From the NCBI RefSeq assembly GCF_001522545.3, contig NC_031781.1, forward strand, positions 7,693,487 through 7,757,486: a stretch of 64,000 bases of DNA, read 5' to 3'. Position numbers and translations under genes: made by a program. The notes under the pieces were generated by a model, which saw only the letters and a list, made by a program, of their open reading frames with translations, was not told where the DNA came from and did no database searches. Numbering within the stretch: the stretch's first letter is position 1; each line of letters begins with the position of its first letter. Origin of the DNA: Parus major. Taxonomy: Eukaryota; Chordata; Aves; Passeriformes; Paridae. Below are positions 1 to 12,680 of this stretch, piece after piece.

Positions 1-2821
1 TTAATATATATTTACGATTTTTACCAAGATTAAATAATTCCCTTTACATGTCATTAAATAAAAGGCACTTATATTTTTGCTCCTATTGAACTTCCTGGAC
101 TACATTACAGTACCTATAGTACCTAAAACTGTTTGTTTGATTGGGGGGGATTTAATGTTTTCTTTACACAAGGAATACTGTGGAATCCATCTCAGCAGAA
201 CTAAAACCACTTTTAAAATAAAATGTGATTCAATGTTGTGCATTACATGCATGAAGATATATTAACTCCTCTTGCTTTTCTAGTATGAAGTCTACTGCTC
301 TTTTTATGATATATCATTAAATGACTACATAAAAAATGTGTCCATGATCCTAATGCCTATGAATCATCATGAATCTTCCTTCTTCAGTTCTTCCTTTATC
401 AAGTTCTGATGAATTTTAACTAATGCAGCTGGAAGGATTCTACAAAATTTATTCTCAGAACTAGAGCAAAGCCTATGACTCTTTCCAGAATGACTGAAAG
501 CTCCTTTATGCTCTGTTATCTCTAAATGATAACTGTACCTTTCAATGTATATTTATTTCTCCCAGACAGGAAAAGCTAAAGTACATTTCCACAACATATG
601 ACTTCCATTAGAAGAAGTGATGAATGACCCGCTCTCAACAGCCCAAGGAAAAGCTCATCTGTGCATACTGAAGTAACAAGACTACAACAAAATTTTTCCA
701 CACATTTCACCCTATATTATCAATTGACATGCACTGTAATTTTGCTAGAGATAGCTAGAGATACCATCCTGCCTGAAAAAGTAAAAATAATTTCCAAACA
801 GCAGTTTTCAAGGATGCTAATTTTTTTATTGATGCTTTGAAACCTCTCTTCCTCAGAACCTGAATGACTTATAATTCACATGCTAATGCTGCTGAAAGTG
901 GAGAGTGGCCTATGAACCAACAATCATTTGAAAGAAAAAAAAATTCCTCTTAATTGACTATAAAAGTTACATCATTTTATCTCATCTACACAGACTGATA
1001 CTCACTGAGGCATGAGGAATCAATTCAAAGCACCCTGGCTCACTTAGGCTTGCACTAACTTGCATTGGCAAAGCTGCTATTGGGAAACTAGAGGCAGGTG
1101 ATTCCATATTTTTTGTGTGTTAGTAAGTTAGGAGAATGTGGATGGAGCAAGGAGGTGCTCTTATAAAAAAACATGAGTCTTTTGTGATGATGCCAAAAGA
1201 AACAAGCAAGACAGTGGGTTACTGTAAATGAGGAAATCATATCCTGTGGATCAGGGAAGACTGACTCAAAGTATTCCTGCAAATAAACAAAGGTCCATAT
1301 GAACCATAACCTCATTTCAAACGTTCGCATGAGCACAGGCGGACCCACATATTGCAAACGAATCCCTATTTTCTGCTAACTTTCACCAGTAGCCTCACTT
1401 GCCACAGCACCAAAGATCCTGCAAAATGGAATTGCCCAACTTCCATTTTTCTAAGTCTTAAATGCACAACATTCCGAAGTATCATGAGAGGGAGCATTCC
1501 CATCACCTCAGATTTCATAGTAAAACAACTGTAATTGTAAATCTGTTTCTATCAAAAATATCTGGTTTAGAAAAATCATTCAATATTATTAAAGAATTTA
1601 ACATGACTTTGATCATTTTGACAGAATTAGGATAGAAAGCAAATATAAGTACAAAAGACCACCACCACTAGCAGAGTATAAACATGCAGTGTTGAACTTG
1701 AGGCGGTAACTCCATAACCAGATTCATCTGCTGCTAGCACAGGGTGTATGAGTGGAGGCAAAGACACACACAGGATGGTTAAATCAATTGTGGGAAATTT
1801 ACCAGCATTTTTACTCCATCCACTGAGATTATAGTACAAAGTTAAAAATTAAATCCATTGACTATTGCGTTTTCAGACTAACTTAAAAACAAGCTACATT
1901 CAAAATAAACAAACCCCCAACATGGATAAGATAAGCCATCTCTAAGATAAAAACCAGTCAATGTGCCCCTCTGCTCCGTTTTGGCAGTTTTATCATAATA
2001 TTTCAGTTCTCCTACTCTGTTAGTACAAGGCTGTGCTGTCAACAAGTTGGAATTTATTCTGGGACAAATGTGTAAAGAAACAGTAATGAAAAAAAACTAT
2101 GTTATGGCCAGGAGGAGATTCCAGTGATGAAATAAGTCTTCAGGAAATCAGTAAGAAAATTCTAAGCTGCAGTGACTTACTGTGACAGCCTGCGAGCAGT
2201 AGGATTGCACAAACTTTGTATTACTTGAATGAATTCATGCTTCAGGGTTATCTTATTATCAATATTACATAGAAGAATAAAAAATACTGGATTTTCAACA
2301 TCCAGTCAAGTAATTTAATTCTTAGGTAACTCTTTCCATGTTACTGAGGTGTCATGTGCCCACAGGACAAAAAACCCACACTCTCTAGTTCAAGAATCTT
2401 TCATTGCCAATCACCCAACACAAAGCTTAAGCAATGCTATTTGCAGTAGAGTCCAATGTAAACATCAGCAGCACCATCAAAACAATCCTAACACAGAAGT
2501 TACATAATACTACTAAAAATAATGAGATGAAACTGCACTTGTGATACAAAATCACAATCACGTACATTCTGATTATGATACAAGAAAGTAATTTTCCTTG
2601 ATTAGGAAAACATTTTTGCTTTGTTTTAACAAAACACCATAGCTCTAAATGCTCAAAAGTATGTGCAGTGTTGATGCAGTGTTGGAGCCCAGTGGTGCAA
2701 AAAGGCTTAAGTGTGAATATCTGCATTTCCATCACGCCAGCTGCTCATAAAACAGGGCGTTCTCCCAATTTTAAATTACCTGCAGGAAGAAAGAAATGCT
2801 TCCTGGATGGAACAGTTCATC
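1..2821 (-). other. ERC2 intron (distal downstream part), no gene seen
   Basis: AT-rich sequence without a recognisable gene, RNA or repeat family. Short stop-free frames on both strands have no family resemblance and no coding-like composition. Assigned to an ERC2 intron because the gene continues leftwards from the exon at 29091 and no next exon was recognised. The assignment becomes weaker with distance from the exon. Confidence 0.6.
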
Positions 2822-3410
2822 AGGGAGGGACCTACAGTGACCATGTAGTCCAATTTTCCAATGAAAAGTTAGTGCATGTTAAGGGCATTGTCCAAGCACA
2901 CTGATCACCTCTCTAGGAAGCTGTCCTGGTGTTTGAGCACCCTGTCTGTAAAAAAATGCTTCCTAATATCTAGTATAAACGTCCCCTGGTGCAGCTTTGA
3001 GCTATTCCCACATGATAAATCCCATCACCCAATCCCAGAGAGGAGACATAGCACCTCCCTCCTCATTCCCTGTTTTAGGCAGCTGTAGAGAGCCAAGAGA
3101 TTGTCCCTCAGTCTCCTGTTCTCCAAACTGGAGAAGTCAAAGTCCTTAGGCTGTTCTCACAGGACATAGCTTCCAACCCCTTCATCAGCATTGCTGCCCT
3201 CCTCTAGATGCATTCCAACACCTTAATGTCCTGTTAAATGGTAGGTCCCAGAACTGCTCACTCACAGTACTCCAGGTGAGTACACCAGTGCTGAATATAA
3301 TTGAATACTCTCCTTTAAAAACCTGTTTATGCTGTGTTTCATGCACCCTAGAGTGCAGTTTGTCCTCTTGGATGCCAGGGCACAGCAGTCACACAGTCAG
3401 ACAACATCTC
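2822..3410 (-). mobile_element. CR1 LINE 3' fragment, degraded, minus orientation
   Basis: The plus strand reads as the reverse complement of a CR1 3' end. The order is a 'gggacct...catgtagtcca' start, then a 'ttgtccaagcac' block. A 'cctggtgtttgagcaccctgtctgtaaaaaaatgcttcctaat' type core follows, then 'gagaggagacata', 'ctccaaactggagaag' and 'acagtactccaggtg'. The far end (about 3300-3410, 'gtcctcttggatgccagggcacag') still matches the CR1 body but is poorly preserved. It is 5'-truncated, heavily substituted and has no usable ORF. CR1 is the dominant avian LINE. The boundaries are approximate. Confidence 0.85.
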
Positions 3411-3967
3411 ATATACAGTAGGGTCTACCAGAAGCAACATGCTTTCCAAAGAAAAGAAGAACCACAAGAGAAAACTTTTACAGAATTCATACCTACGAAC
3501 ATTACTGATCTGTTAATAACTCCTCTAAAACTGTATTTAGTGTCTCCTGAAAGAAAATCCAAGTTTGATAAAGAACTGCAGCAAGATTGGGCCATACTGC
3601 TTCCAGGTAAAATGGCCTCAAATTCCTGCTCAAAACAAAAAGTTTTGGGATTACTCATCCCTTCCACAATCAGTTCCCTACTTGCAGAACTTCCCAAGCA
3701 TGTGCTCCCTGAGTCAGTAGCTCACACAACTACAGGTACTCCATGTCCTCTATACACATATCCTCCTTTACAAACTTTACACTGCATTTCCATAACAGTG
3801 AACTCACCTGTAAGATTCTGCTGCTTTACTATTACAGATTTAGTGGCCACACTTGCAGAATTTCCATCTTTTGTAGAGCTGCCTACAGCATTAGGGGCAC
3901 TACTGAGGGGCAGTTGAGCCCCTCAGTAACATTTCACGAGCTGTATCACACAGTTAAACTGAGCTAT

Positions 3968-3995
3968 GTGACTACAGCACAGTGACTACAGCACA
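3968..3995. repeat. 14-bp direct tandem duplication
   Basis: The unit gtgactacagcaca occurs twice head to tail (3968-3981 and 3982-3995) without mismatch. This looks like simple replication slippage. Confidence 0.9.
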
Positions 3996-6707
3996 CATCT
4001 TTTCCAGTCCAAGCTACCTTTCCCCTTCATTCTCCTCCCTGCTTTTTCCTTCTACCTTTGTGTCCCTGGTAAGAAGTTGGTTCGCTCCAGTCATGAGTCA
4101 GAAACTTAACCAACAGGATGGCAGAGTGGACAAAATTTAATGCTTTGAGTATAAGACCAACTGTCAAGATGACAAACCTTTAAAAATCAGGATTAGAACC
4201 TTTAAAAGTCTCTACTAATCTAGTCACCTCCTTTTTTGAGCTTACTTAATAAACCAACTTTACCTACAGCTGCATGTAATCAGCAGATGATAATATTTTT
4301 CTACTGGAAACCTCAGGCTGAAAAATTATTAAACTGTGACTTCAAGATCTTGGGAAAGCTGTAGAAAAACAGAGAATAAAATATCCTAATCTTTATTCCA
4401 GTATCATAAATACTGTGTTAAGTTTTTGCTATTCTTTTTCAGTCACTTACCTTGGGCTAACTAATATCTTTAGAAATATACTCACACTTTAGATATTATT
4501 GAATTTAGAATACCACATGTACTAGTTAAAAATTTGGGGCACTGGTTAGTGTATATAACACCTAACCCACCAAACTAAACATTTTGTTCTTCACTGTTTA
4601 TTATGCTCTTGTTACCAGCTATTTCTAAATATACAATAATTTATACCAAGTTGTTTTGTGAAATACAGATGTAGCATAAATTCCATATAACAAAAGCCAT
4701 ATTCAATGCTCACTTTATAATGTAAATACATACTACATCACAGGCATATACATTGTGAAATTCATACACATATGAAACAAAATAATTTAAGTGCAGATCT
4801 TCAAGTCTAAAAGTTATGAGAGTATAGGGCACAAGTATATACACTCAGATCTGCTAAATCACAAGTATTTCAATTACAGATTAACATTACATTTCACCAT
4901 ACTATATTTTTCTCACTTTAACTCTGTTTTCCATGTTGACTTTAATTTTTTTTTTTTATTTGCTTGGTATATTGAACTCTGGCTTGGAATAAATGGATTC
5001 AAATAAACACAATTCAGTGCCAGAATTGCCACAGGCACATTTTTTTCTTTCAGTGGTCCTGGGAAGTGGTTTGTTAAGCTATTGTTCTCAATTAAAAACT
5101 CATGTGTTTGTTCAGTACAATATGGGTCGCTGCTTTGAGTGAAAGATTCCCTTGACATGGCAAAACCTCTAATTGTAACAAGTCCATGCCAAGTATGTTT
5201 AACCAGATGCAGCCCCGGGTTTGATTAGCAGCCACTGGATTCCATGTACAATCAGATAATGATGGTTTTGCTTCTCTGCTGAGCAAACATCCTCATCTTT
5301 TAATCAAATATGTCTGTGTATCTATAGATGTATGTACATATATGTCTATATATCTAAAAACCTCTATACACACAATTATGAGCAGCATAACTATTTTAAA
5401 ACTATAGTTCATCTCAACTTATTTGACCTTTGACTGTTTAATCTTAGAAGGACCTGTGCAATACCAACTGAAAATAAATGGAATAAAATATTTATTTTGG
5501 CAGATACCATATAGATATGGTGAAGAGACATGTGGTGCATGGAAATTTTTTACCACACATGTAGACAGCAGAAAAGGTTCTGGAATACATTTTTGTTTTC
5601 CCACTTGTGGGATAGTATCTATTGGATAATGATGACATTAGAACTGTAAAGACACGTGCCATTTTGGAACAACATTCCAATACCTCTTAACTATGCCTGA
5701 GGGAAGGTGGTGAAGCTTGATGTTTATTTTATATAAGAGTAGGTATTAGCTAAGCTTGCTAATATGACTTCAAGAATATTTTGAATTCTGCTATTTGCAT
5801 TATTTTTTTTACTTGCACACATTCAATAAGGGCTTTTAGTGTAAGCTCATAAAACTAGTTTCTATCCCCTTTTTAAAGCCTGGACATCCATTATTTGAGA
5901 AATTTACACAGTATTTTCTCAAATACCCAAGACAATCAACATGGTTTTTCACAAAAAGAAAGTAATGTCCTTCTTCTATACGGTAAATTCAAAAGCATCT
6001 TAAATTTTGCCCTGCCCTGCACTGGTTTCTTTTGTTCAAAAGTACAGCACTGAGTTCAAAGAAAAAGGCAAAATATAATTAAAATTAATAGTAATGGCCG
6101 GTCTAGTCTAAAAGTAAAACAAATTTTTTTAAAAAATCTAAATGAAGGGTATACACTTGTGTCTTTCAAGTATTTATCTTCCACAGACATCAACATCACA
6201 TATTCTGTAGAATTGTTAAATATATTTCCCTCTACACTAACATAGTAAAGCATATTTATTTATTTCTATATAAACTAGCAGTTACACTAAGAAGAATGTG
6301 TGTAAACGTAGCTACACAAAGTACATAAAAGCAATAAAAGAAGCTAAATCTTAAACTACATAACTACTTAAAAGACAGGCTATTTTTTTTAACTGACTTG
6401 CTGAAATTAGTACATCTCAATTAATCATCTTTTCAAGGGTGTTGTATGTAAATGTGCTATTGGTGTCCTGGCCTCTGCCATTCCCATTCATAACCAGCTG
6501 AGAGAGATATGGAAAAATTACTTGCATGTACTTTCTACCACAGTCTTCAAACCAAGGCTGGTTAAAATGGCACAGAACACATTTCTACTTTTCCTCACTT
6601 AAGCTTTTCCTTTTGCAGTGAAATCCAATGCAATGCACTAGTCTAGACTATAGTTACACCTAAAGTTTTACAGACATTTTTTAGAGTAGCAGCATCTCCT
6701 TATCACA

Positions 6708-6779
6708 GGCTTCATAATAAATTTTCATCATGTAGATAATGAAGGCTTCACAATGGATTTTCATCATGTAGATAAGCAG
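6708..6779. repeat. 36-bp tandem duplication
   Basis: Two head-to-tail copies (6708-6743 and 6744-6779) share ggcttca...attttcatcatgtagataa, with a handful of substitutions between them. This is an older local duplication with no coding content. Confidence 0.85.
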
Positions 6780-8380
6780 CTAAAAGGTGGTTGAAAACCA
6801 CTCTAAAGTCAGTACACATATTTTTATCTTCTTCAGCTAAACTTCTTTCTTATGTTTACTTAGCAAAGTAGAAGATTTGGGAGCAGGGAGGAGGAATTGT
6901 CCTGCTTTGCATCTACATTACAGCACTTAATACTGTGTCACACTCCTCTGTCATGCTATATCACAAACCCATGGATATGTATTAATTCCTCCATCACAGT
7001 TTCCTTCATTCATTTTTTTGTGTTGAGTATTGTTTCCTCTGTGTGGTCTTAATTTCCTAACACCCTGAAATAAACCATGACGTGAAATAAGTCATGTTAT
7101 GTTTGATTTAGGAGCTCATAAATTGAAATATGTACAATAGTACCAAATAAATGATGGCAATTGCAGATTTCACCTGATCCTAAAAGAAACACTCAACTTT
7201 TAGGAAAAAAGTGTCCAGAGACAACCTAGGAGAACAGCAACCCCTCCTCCATGAGGTTTGACCACAGGCCACAGCTGGAAGATAAATTTATTGTCTTCTC
7301 TTTGCCATTGCAAATGGGTGCTTGTAGTAGCTTAGTTATCTTTTTTACAGTAACCTCAAATGTTTTTGAGCTGTTGTCTTTAACACAGACATATTTTATG
7401 GGTATGATACAGACAGGAAAAAGCACTGCAGAACCATACCTGCAAAATAAAAATGAAGTTTTCCCATTTTGGGCAGATTAATTAAAGAAGCACCCTAGGA
7501 ATTTGGGCAGTTGAACATAAGTTGAACATAAGCTGTAGGATGAAGAACAGGGGAGCACATACATCCTGACTTCCTAGTTCCCAGCTGTGTGCAGCCCCTT
7601 GTAAAACTGGAAAAAATGTGCAAAAATGACAAATTCCCATGGAAGTATAAGAGGTATTCTGACACTGCACTCCCTCAAGGGCTCTGCTAGTTGTGGAGAG
7701 TTGGTGAAGAACTGACACTGCAGAGCAGCTCATCCTCTGGCAAGACTGGCTGTATCCCTCCAGGACAATCCTTGTAATGCAGCACTGGATGCCAGTGGAA
7801 CCATCAGCAAATGCTGCTGCCTGGGAAAGGAAATTGCCTGACACTGTACCCTGAGGATAAAAAAACTTTGGCTTTGTTAAACCATGTATGTGTCTGTGTA
7901 AGAGAATTCCACAGTCAACAGACCTCCACTGAGAAAGCCCTGCCACCAGATGTTTAAATCCAGGGATTGTTAGTGCACCAGCTGATCCCAATTGCTGCTG
8001 GTGGGAGTGGAGGCGCTTTTGGCTCTGTCCTTTGAATTGGGCTGCTGTCTCCCTAGGTGGGGCTGTCATTTTAATAATCATTGTATTTCCCAGTAGGAGG
8101 CCCACTGTCATGGTCCTGAGGAGGATGGGGAGAGTTAAGCTCCTGTTTAATATTTTTTTGTTATGTCATATCTCACAAATAGCATTGTTTTACTCTATAG
8201 TCCATGGAGAAATCTCATACTTATATGGAAGAAACAGAATTTTCAGATTTGCTTACACAGAAGAGTTAGGTTATAAGCCTGTGCACACAAAACATACAGC
8301 ATTTGGGAACACTGCCAGAGATATGACATGTTACCCCAAAAAATAAAAAAATAAAAATAAAAAATATCCGTGCAGTGTAT

Positions 8381-8462
8381 GTGTGGTCTAATGAATTGAA
8401 CGAAGGTCTGGTAGCCAGGAACAATTCAAGTCCTCTGCACTTAGCTCTACTATGTGGCTAAA
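8381..8462 (+). mobile_element. MIR-like (tRNA-derived CORE) SINE head, remnant
   Basis: The segment ggtctaatgaattgaacgaa...ctggtagccaggaa...caagtcctctgcacttagctctactatgtgg follows the layout of the tRNA-derived head of amniote MIR-like SINEs. Those read roughly 'ggtctaatggttagagca..ctggtagtcagga..cctgggttct..cccagctctgccact..ctgtgtgacc'. The recognition is by eye from memory. The core and tail are not recognisable. Confidence 0.55.
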
Positions 8463-11400
8463 TACAATATTTCAGCTACAAGGCAGCTCTAATCCAAGCA
8501 TCATATCACTTATTTTGTGGAGTTGAAAAAGTTTTATTTATCTACATGAATGCCAGTGTGATGAACAGAGATGCATATTTGTATTCCCAACACTTCAGGT
8601 GTAGTTCTGAAGAAATGCACAGGCAGCAAAGTGGGAAATGCACAGCCTGAAGTAGTCTGAAATTAGTGTATTGCCTAATGTTTACACTAAAACACTCCAG
8701 CAAAAAGTTTCATTTACATGAAAAGAAGTAGCTGTGTACCTCCAGTTATCTGCAGAGTAAAAACTGCAGAAGCACTACCCCTCTGCCATACCAGAATGCT
8801 TCAAGAATATGTCCATTATAGATTGTTTGTGAATTGTAAAAATGCTGCTCTATATATAGGTAGATGATGTTGTCTCAGATTCAGTGCTGTTCAGTTCCCA
8901 CAGATTGCTATTTTTAAACACAACCTTACCTGCAAAACATGACATTTTCAGGAATTTATAACATAAGCATGCATTCCATTCTGATATTTTGCCTCTAACC
9001 TGTTCACACATATTGACAACTCCAATGTATATTGCAGCTGTCAGGGAACTCGTTTATCATAAGAACCATATGCTGCAATGTTCCTGCTGCATTTGGAGCA
9101 CACAGTGTAAATTATGTAATTTTCAGGAATCAGGAACTAAGAGTCTACTGTAATGAAATCAAAGCTTAAAAAGTATGAATACCCTTTAATGTTTTTAAAT
9201 ATTTGACAGTAATCATAGTATAACTTAATTTTTTCTTCTATTAAGCATTGATAATCGTTAATTCTATCTTTATATAGATAACTTGTTTTGATCCATATTT
9301 GTTTAGCTTTCTTCATATATATGTTTTCTAGCACACAAGTTAGAAGACAATAGAATTAAACAAATGAATGTATTATTTACAACACTTAGGAAGCACTATT
9401 CATGGAATAAAATAAAGTATAACTTGTCCAAGAGGACTTAATCCATTAAAGACATAGGAAACCAGCTTAATTTGTCAGAATGGCAGCCATTAACTCTGCA
9501 AGGTTATGCAAATACAGCAGATGACTGAGAAAGTGCAGGCCATCCCTACTGTGTCAAACATAAACAAACTCTATATGAAACTGGCAGCCAACATATTTGT
9601 TGTGTAAGGTAGGTAAGGAAACACAAATGCTTTTGTTCCTAAATAGGAATAATTTAAGTAATTCCATAAATGTTGTAAAGTTTGTGAAATTATACAACTA
9701 CTTTTGTTCCAAATGGATAATTTGTTTCTTGGTCTCTGAGGTTCCCTAGAGGAAGAAAAGCTTTCGAATCTCTTGACACTCTATCTGCATGGAACTGGCA
9801 TGTCAGCTGGTAATTACAGACCTATAGGAAGTACTTAAGCATAGGCTAAGGATAAATTTAGATAAATGAACAATTTTGCTAATGAATAATATTCCTGACA
9901 TAGAAAACCTTGCATTTTAGAAGTATGTGACTTTCCTGACTCCATCAGGTCAATAAGTGCTTTTAAAAGCAGTAATTCCTGAACCTATTAGACAGCAGAA
10001 GGGTCTTTCACATCACTAACAAATACAAAATGTATGTGTGTGCATGAATGTGTTCCACAGATGTAGACAGGCACAGAAAAATTGACAAAGATCTTGTAAA
10101 ACTGAATGAACAAAATTCCAAAGTGAACCATACAGGTTTACAAGTCAGTGCATCACTGTAATAACTTCAAATGTGCATCATTGCTGTCTATTGTTGTCAG
10201 CAGCTGGATCTTACATGCTTGGAGGCCCTTTCCTCTAAACATGGCTGTGGATAAATACACAGTCAAAGAACTTGTGAAGGGGCAGTGTATGTCAATTTAG
10301 GAAAGTACATGAAAATCTTCATAAGAGATGCTGATAAGCATAAACTAGTTCATTAGAAGAAATACAGAAACATGTAAGTCCACATGATTAGTCTTTATGA
10401 GAGAGAGGAGAAAAGGAAAGAAGCACCCAAATCAATTTGAACAACAGTGTAACAGTCAGATAACCCAGACTCACAGATTACATTGTACAGAAATAAGATC
10501 ATAATGATCTATTATGTAGCATTAGGGAAAGAGTCAGGCATAAATTTCGTTACACTAAACACATGTGCAACCAGTTTTACAATTCTGCTTTTTGGTTCTT
10601 TTGCCTGGAACAATTTTTATTCCAACTTTTCAAAAAGAGCAGCTCACATAACCAGCCACGTGATCCCAAATGATGACTACAAATAGCTTTGAGGTAATTG
10701 CTATATATTAGGCAGCATATGCAAACAAAAGGTCAAAGAAGATAAATTGTGAGAGAGTGGTTGAAGCAAGCTCTAGCTTTCACTGGGCAATTTCAGAAGG
10801 AAGACAGAGGGAAGAAAATTGTTTACATCCTCTGGGGCTTTTCAGTGCTAGAAACCCCCTTAGCTAACTTTATCAGTTCCAGTTATCACTACAATTGAAC
10901 AACCCCTAATGTACCTCTTGACCAGTGACCTCTTCTTTCTACTTGTCGATCTCACTTTTTTTCTTTAGCTTTTCCACAACTACAGAAAAAAGAATCATTC
11001 TAAACCTGAATATCAGTGTTGGTTTTTTTTTTCCTTAGCCTCTACCCTTTTATTTTATTTTCATCTTCTGGAAAGGACATTTCCTCCCACCCCAACCGGC
11101 AACTTAATTTTTCTTTCAACATTATACACAAAACTTACAGTTCATGAATTTTCCATACTGTCAGGAAAAGGCATCCTTGGATCATCTCTTCTTAGGCTGG
11201 CCCTAGCTGTGCATAACAGTAGAATTTGCTACCCTAATAGCTCTGAATGAAAAATACCACATGATCTACTAATAGTGCTGCTCTTAATGGGCTACAACAT
11301 GAATAAAAATATAAACCATACAAAACAGTCCATCTCCAGTATACAAAAAAAAGTTATCAAATATATTAATATCTTTTTCATCATTAAAACACTTAAATAT

Positions 11401-12619
11401 ATTGTTTATCAAAAGAATTCAAGATAAACTCTTATTTTTATTGATCCATTCCACTACTCTCCCTTTCCCTTCCCCAAGAACTCAGTCTTCATTCTTCTGA
11501 CTAACAACTTTGCTTAAAAGGTAGAAAAAGATACTGAGCTATAGGAAATGTTTCTCTCAAGTTTCACTAATGAGGAAGCAGATCTTAAGGCTCTTGCTGC
11601 TATTGGGCTCATTTGTATTTTTTATGAGCTGATGTACTAGTGGGTAGAAAAGAGACAGACTCTCTCCTGGCAGATTAACCAGACCTCTAAGTCTGCCTTT
11701 AATTTCAGTTATTCATCTGCACATCTGTCTCTGCCCAACTGCATGACTATTGCTTCTTGTAGCTCACTTCATTTAACCAGGAGCTTTTCCCCACTGAAAT
11801 CTGCCAGCCTGTTTTGTTGTATTACAAAATCTAAACTCTAGGTATAAACTAGCTGAAGATCAGGTCACTCATTTTCACTAGTGGGAAAAAAAGAATCTAA
11901 AACAAATCATCTGTGATACCAGGAATTTTAAGGCAACAGTTATCAACCATGTTCGTTCACCCCATGTTACTGCCATGATGGCTCCTAACAACAGCTGGTA
12001 CCTCTATTACTGTCCTAAGAAAACATGTTTTGCTATCCCCAGACTGTCCCATCTGTGACTGAGAGGGAGCCAGTCATACTGTCAAAATATCTGAAGATCA
12101 TACAGCTTAAAACCTCCAGAGTCTCAAAATTTCATAGACAATTCCCCTACCTTCCAATGGAGGAAAAACTAGCTCATGCCAGATTTCAGACAAATACTTT
12201 TTACTTGCTGGTGAGTGTTTCCTTTTGTTTTACCAAAGCTTTTCCCTCTTATACACCTTAATCAATTAATGTCTTCACTTTCCTTTTATTGACTTTGACT
12301 CCAACATCTGACTTTTATGTGTTACTACCACTTGCCTACAAAGTGTAGTACATTAACATTTCAGAAAGAACATAGAGCACAGCATTGTGCAGTTCATTTG
12401 TGCTCAGCTCTTGTCCCAGTACTGCTTCCTTAACTTAGGGAACTCTTGAGTTTTCCAGGCCTTCCACAAGATTTGGCAAGTAGGACCCTGGAACCTGCTG
12501 TCCATCACCTTGACCCAGCACAAACTCTTGCCTATACATACACAGGAGTGATATTGCACTCTGTGTATTACCAATGCCTGCTTTGTTTTTGGAGAATCCA
12601 ATCTGCCTGCCTCAACTGG
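8463..12619 (-). other. ERC2 intron, no gene seen
   Basis: AT-rich unique sequence with short frames only. Pyrimidine-rich patches (for example about 10945-11050) are present, but no exon with coding character adjoins them. Confidence 0.6.
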
Positions 12620-12680
12620 TTTAGAAACAAGTGGTGTAGCAGTACTGGGATTAGAACACATTAAGTAGTCTCTATAGGCA
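12620..12680 (-). mobile_element. Possible MIR-like SINE remnant, minus orientation
   Basis: On the minus strand the sequence gtgttctaatcccagtactg, followed by ctacaccacttg, matches the 'gggttctaatcccagctctgccact' block of MIR-like SINEs. Only this block is recognisable, so the call is tentative. Confidence 0.4.

Larger units (their letters stand above)
3411..8380 (-). other. ERC2 intron, no gene; local duplications
   Basis: Mostly AT-rich unique sequence. It contains a 14-bp tandem duplication (3968-3995), a 36-bp tandem duplication (6708-6779) and an A-rich stretch at about 8338-8366. The sub-region about 7480-8110 is less AT-rich and stop-free for about 209 codons on the minus strand, but the translation (Cys/Ser/His-rich, no domain) resembles nothing I know. 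I see no supported gene. Confidence 0.6.

Noticed and set aside
3276..3917. 213-codon stop-free frame on the plus strand
   Set aside because: Its first part overlaps the reverse complement of a CR1 fragment. The translation has no domain, signal or homology I recognise and no coding-like codon pattern.
9757..9775. gctttcgaatctc, tRNA B-box-like
   Set aside because: No A box at the right distance and no cloverleaf can be drawn. A similar motif at about 29365 fails for the same reason.
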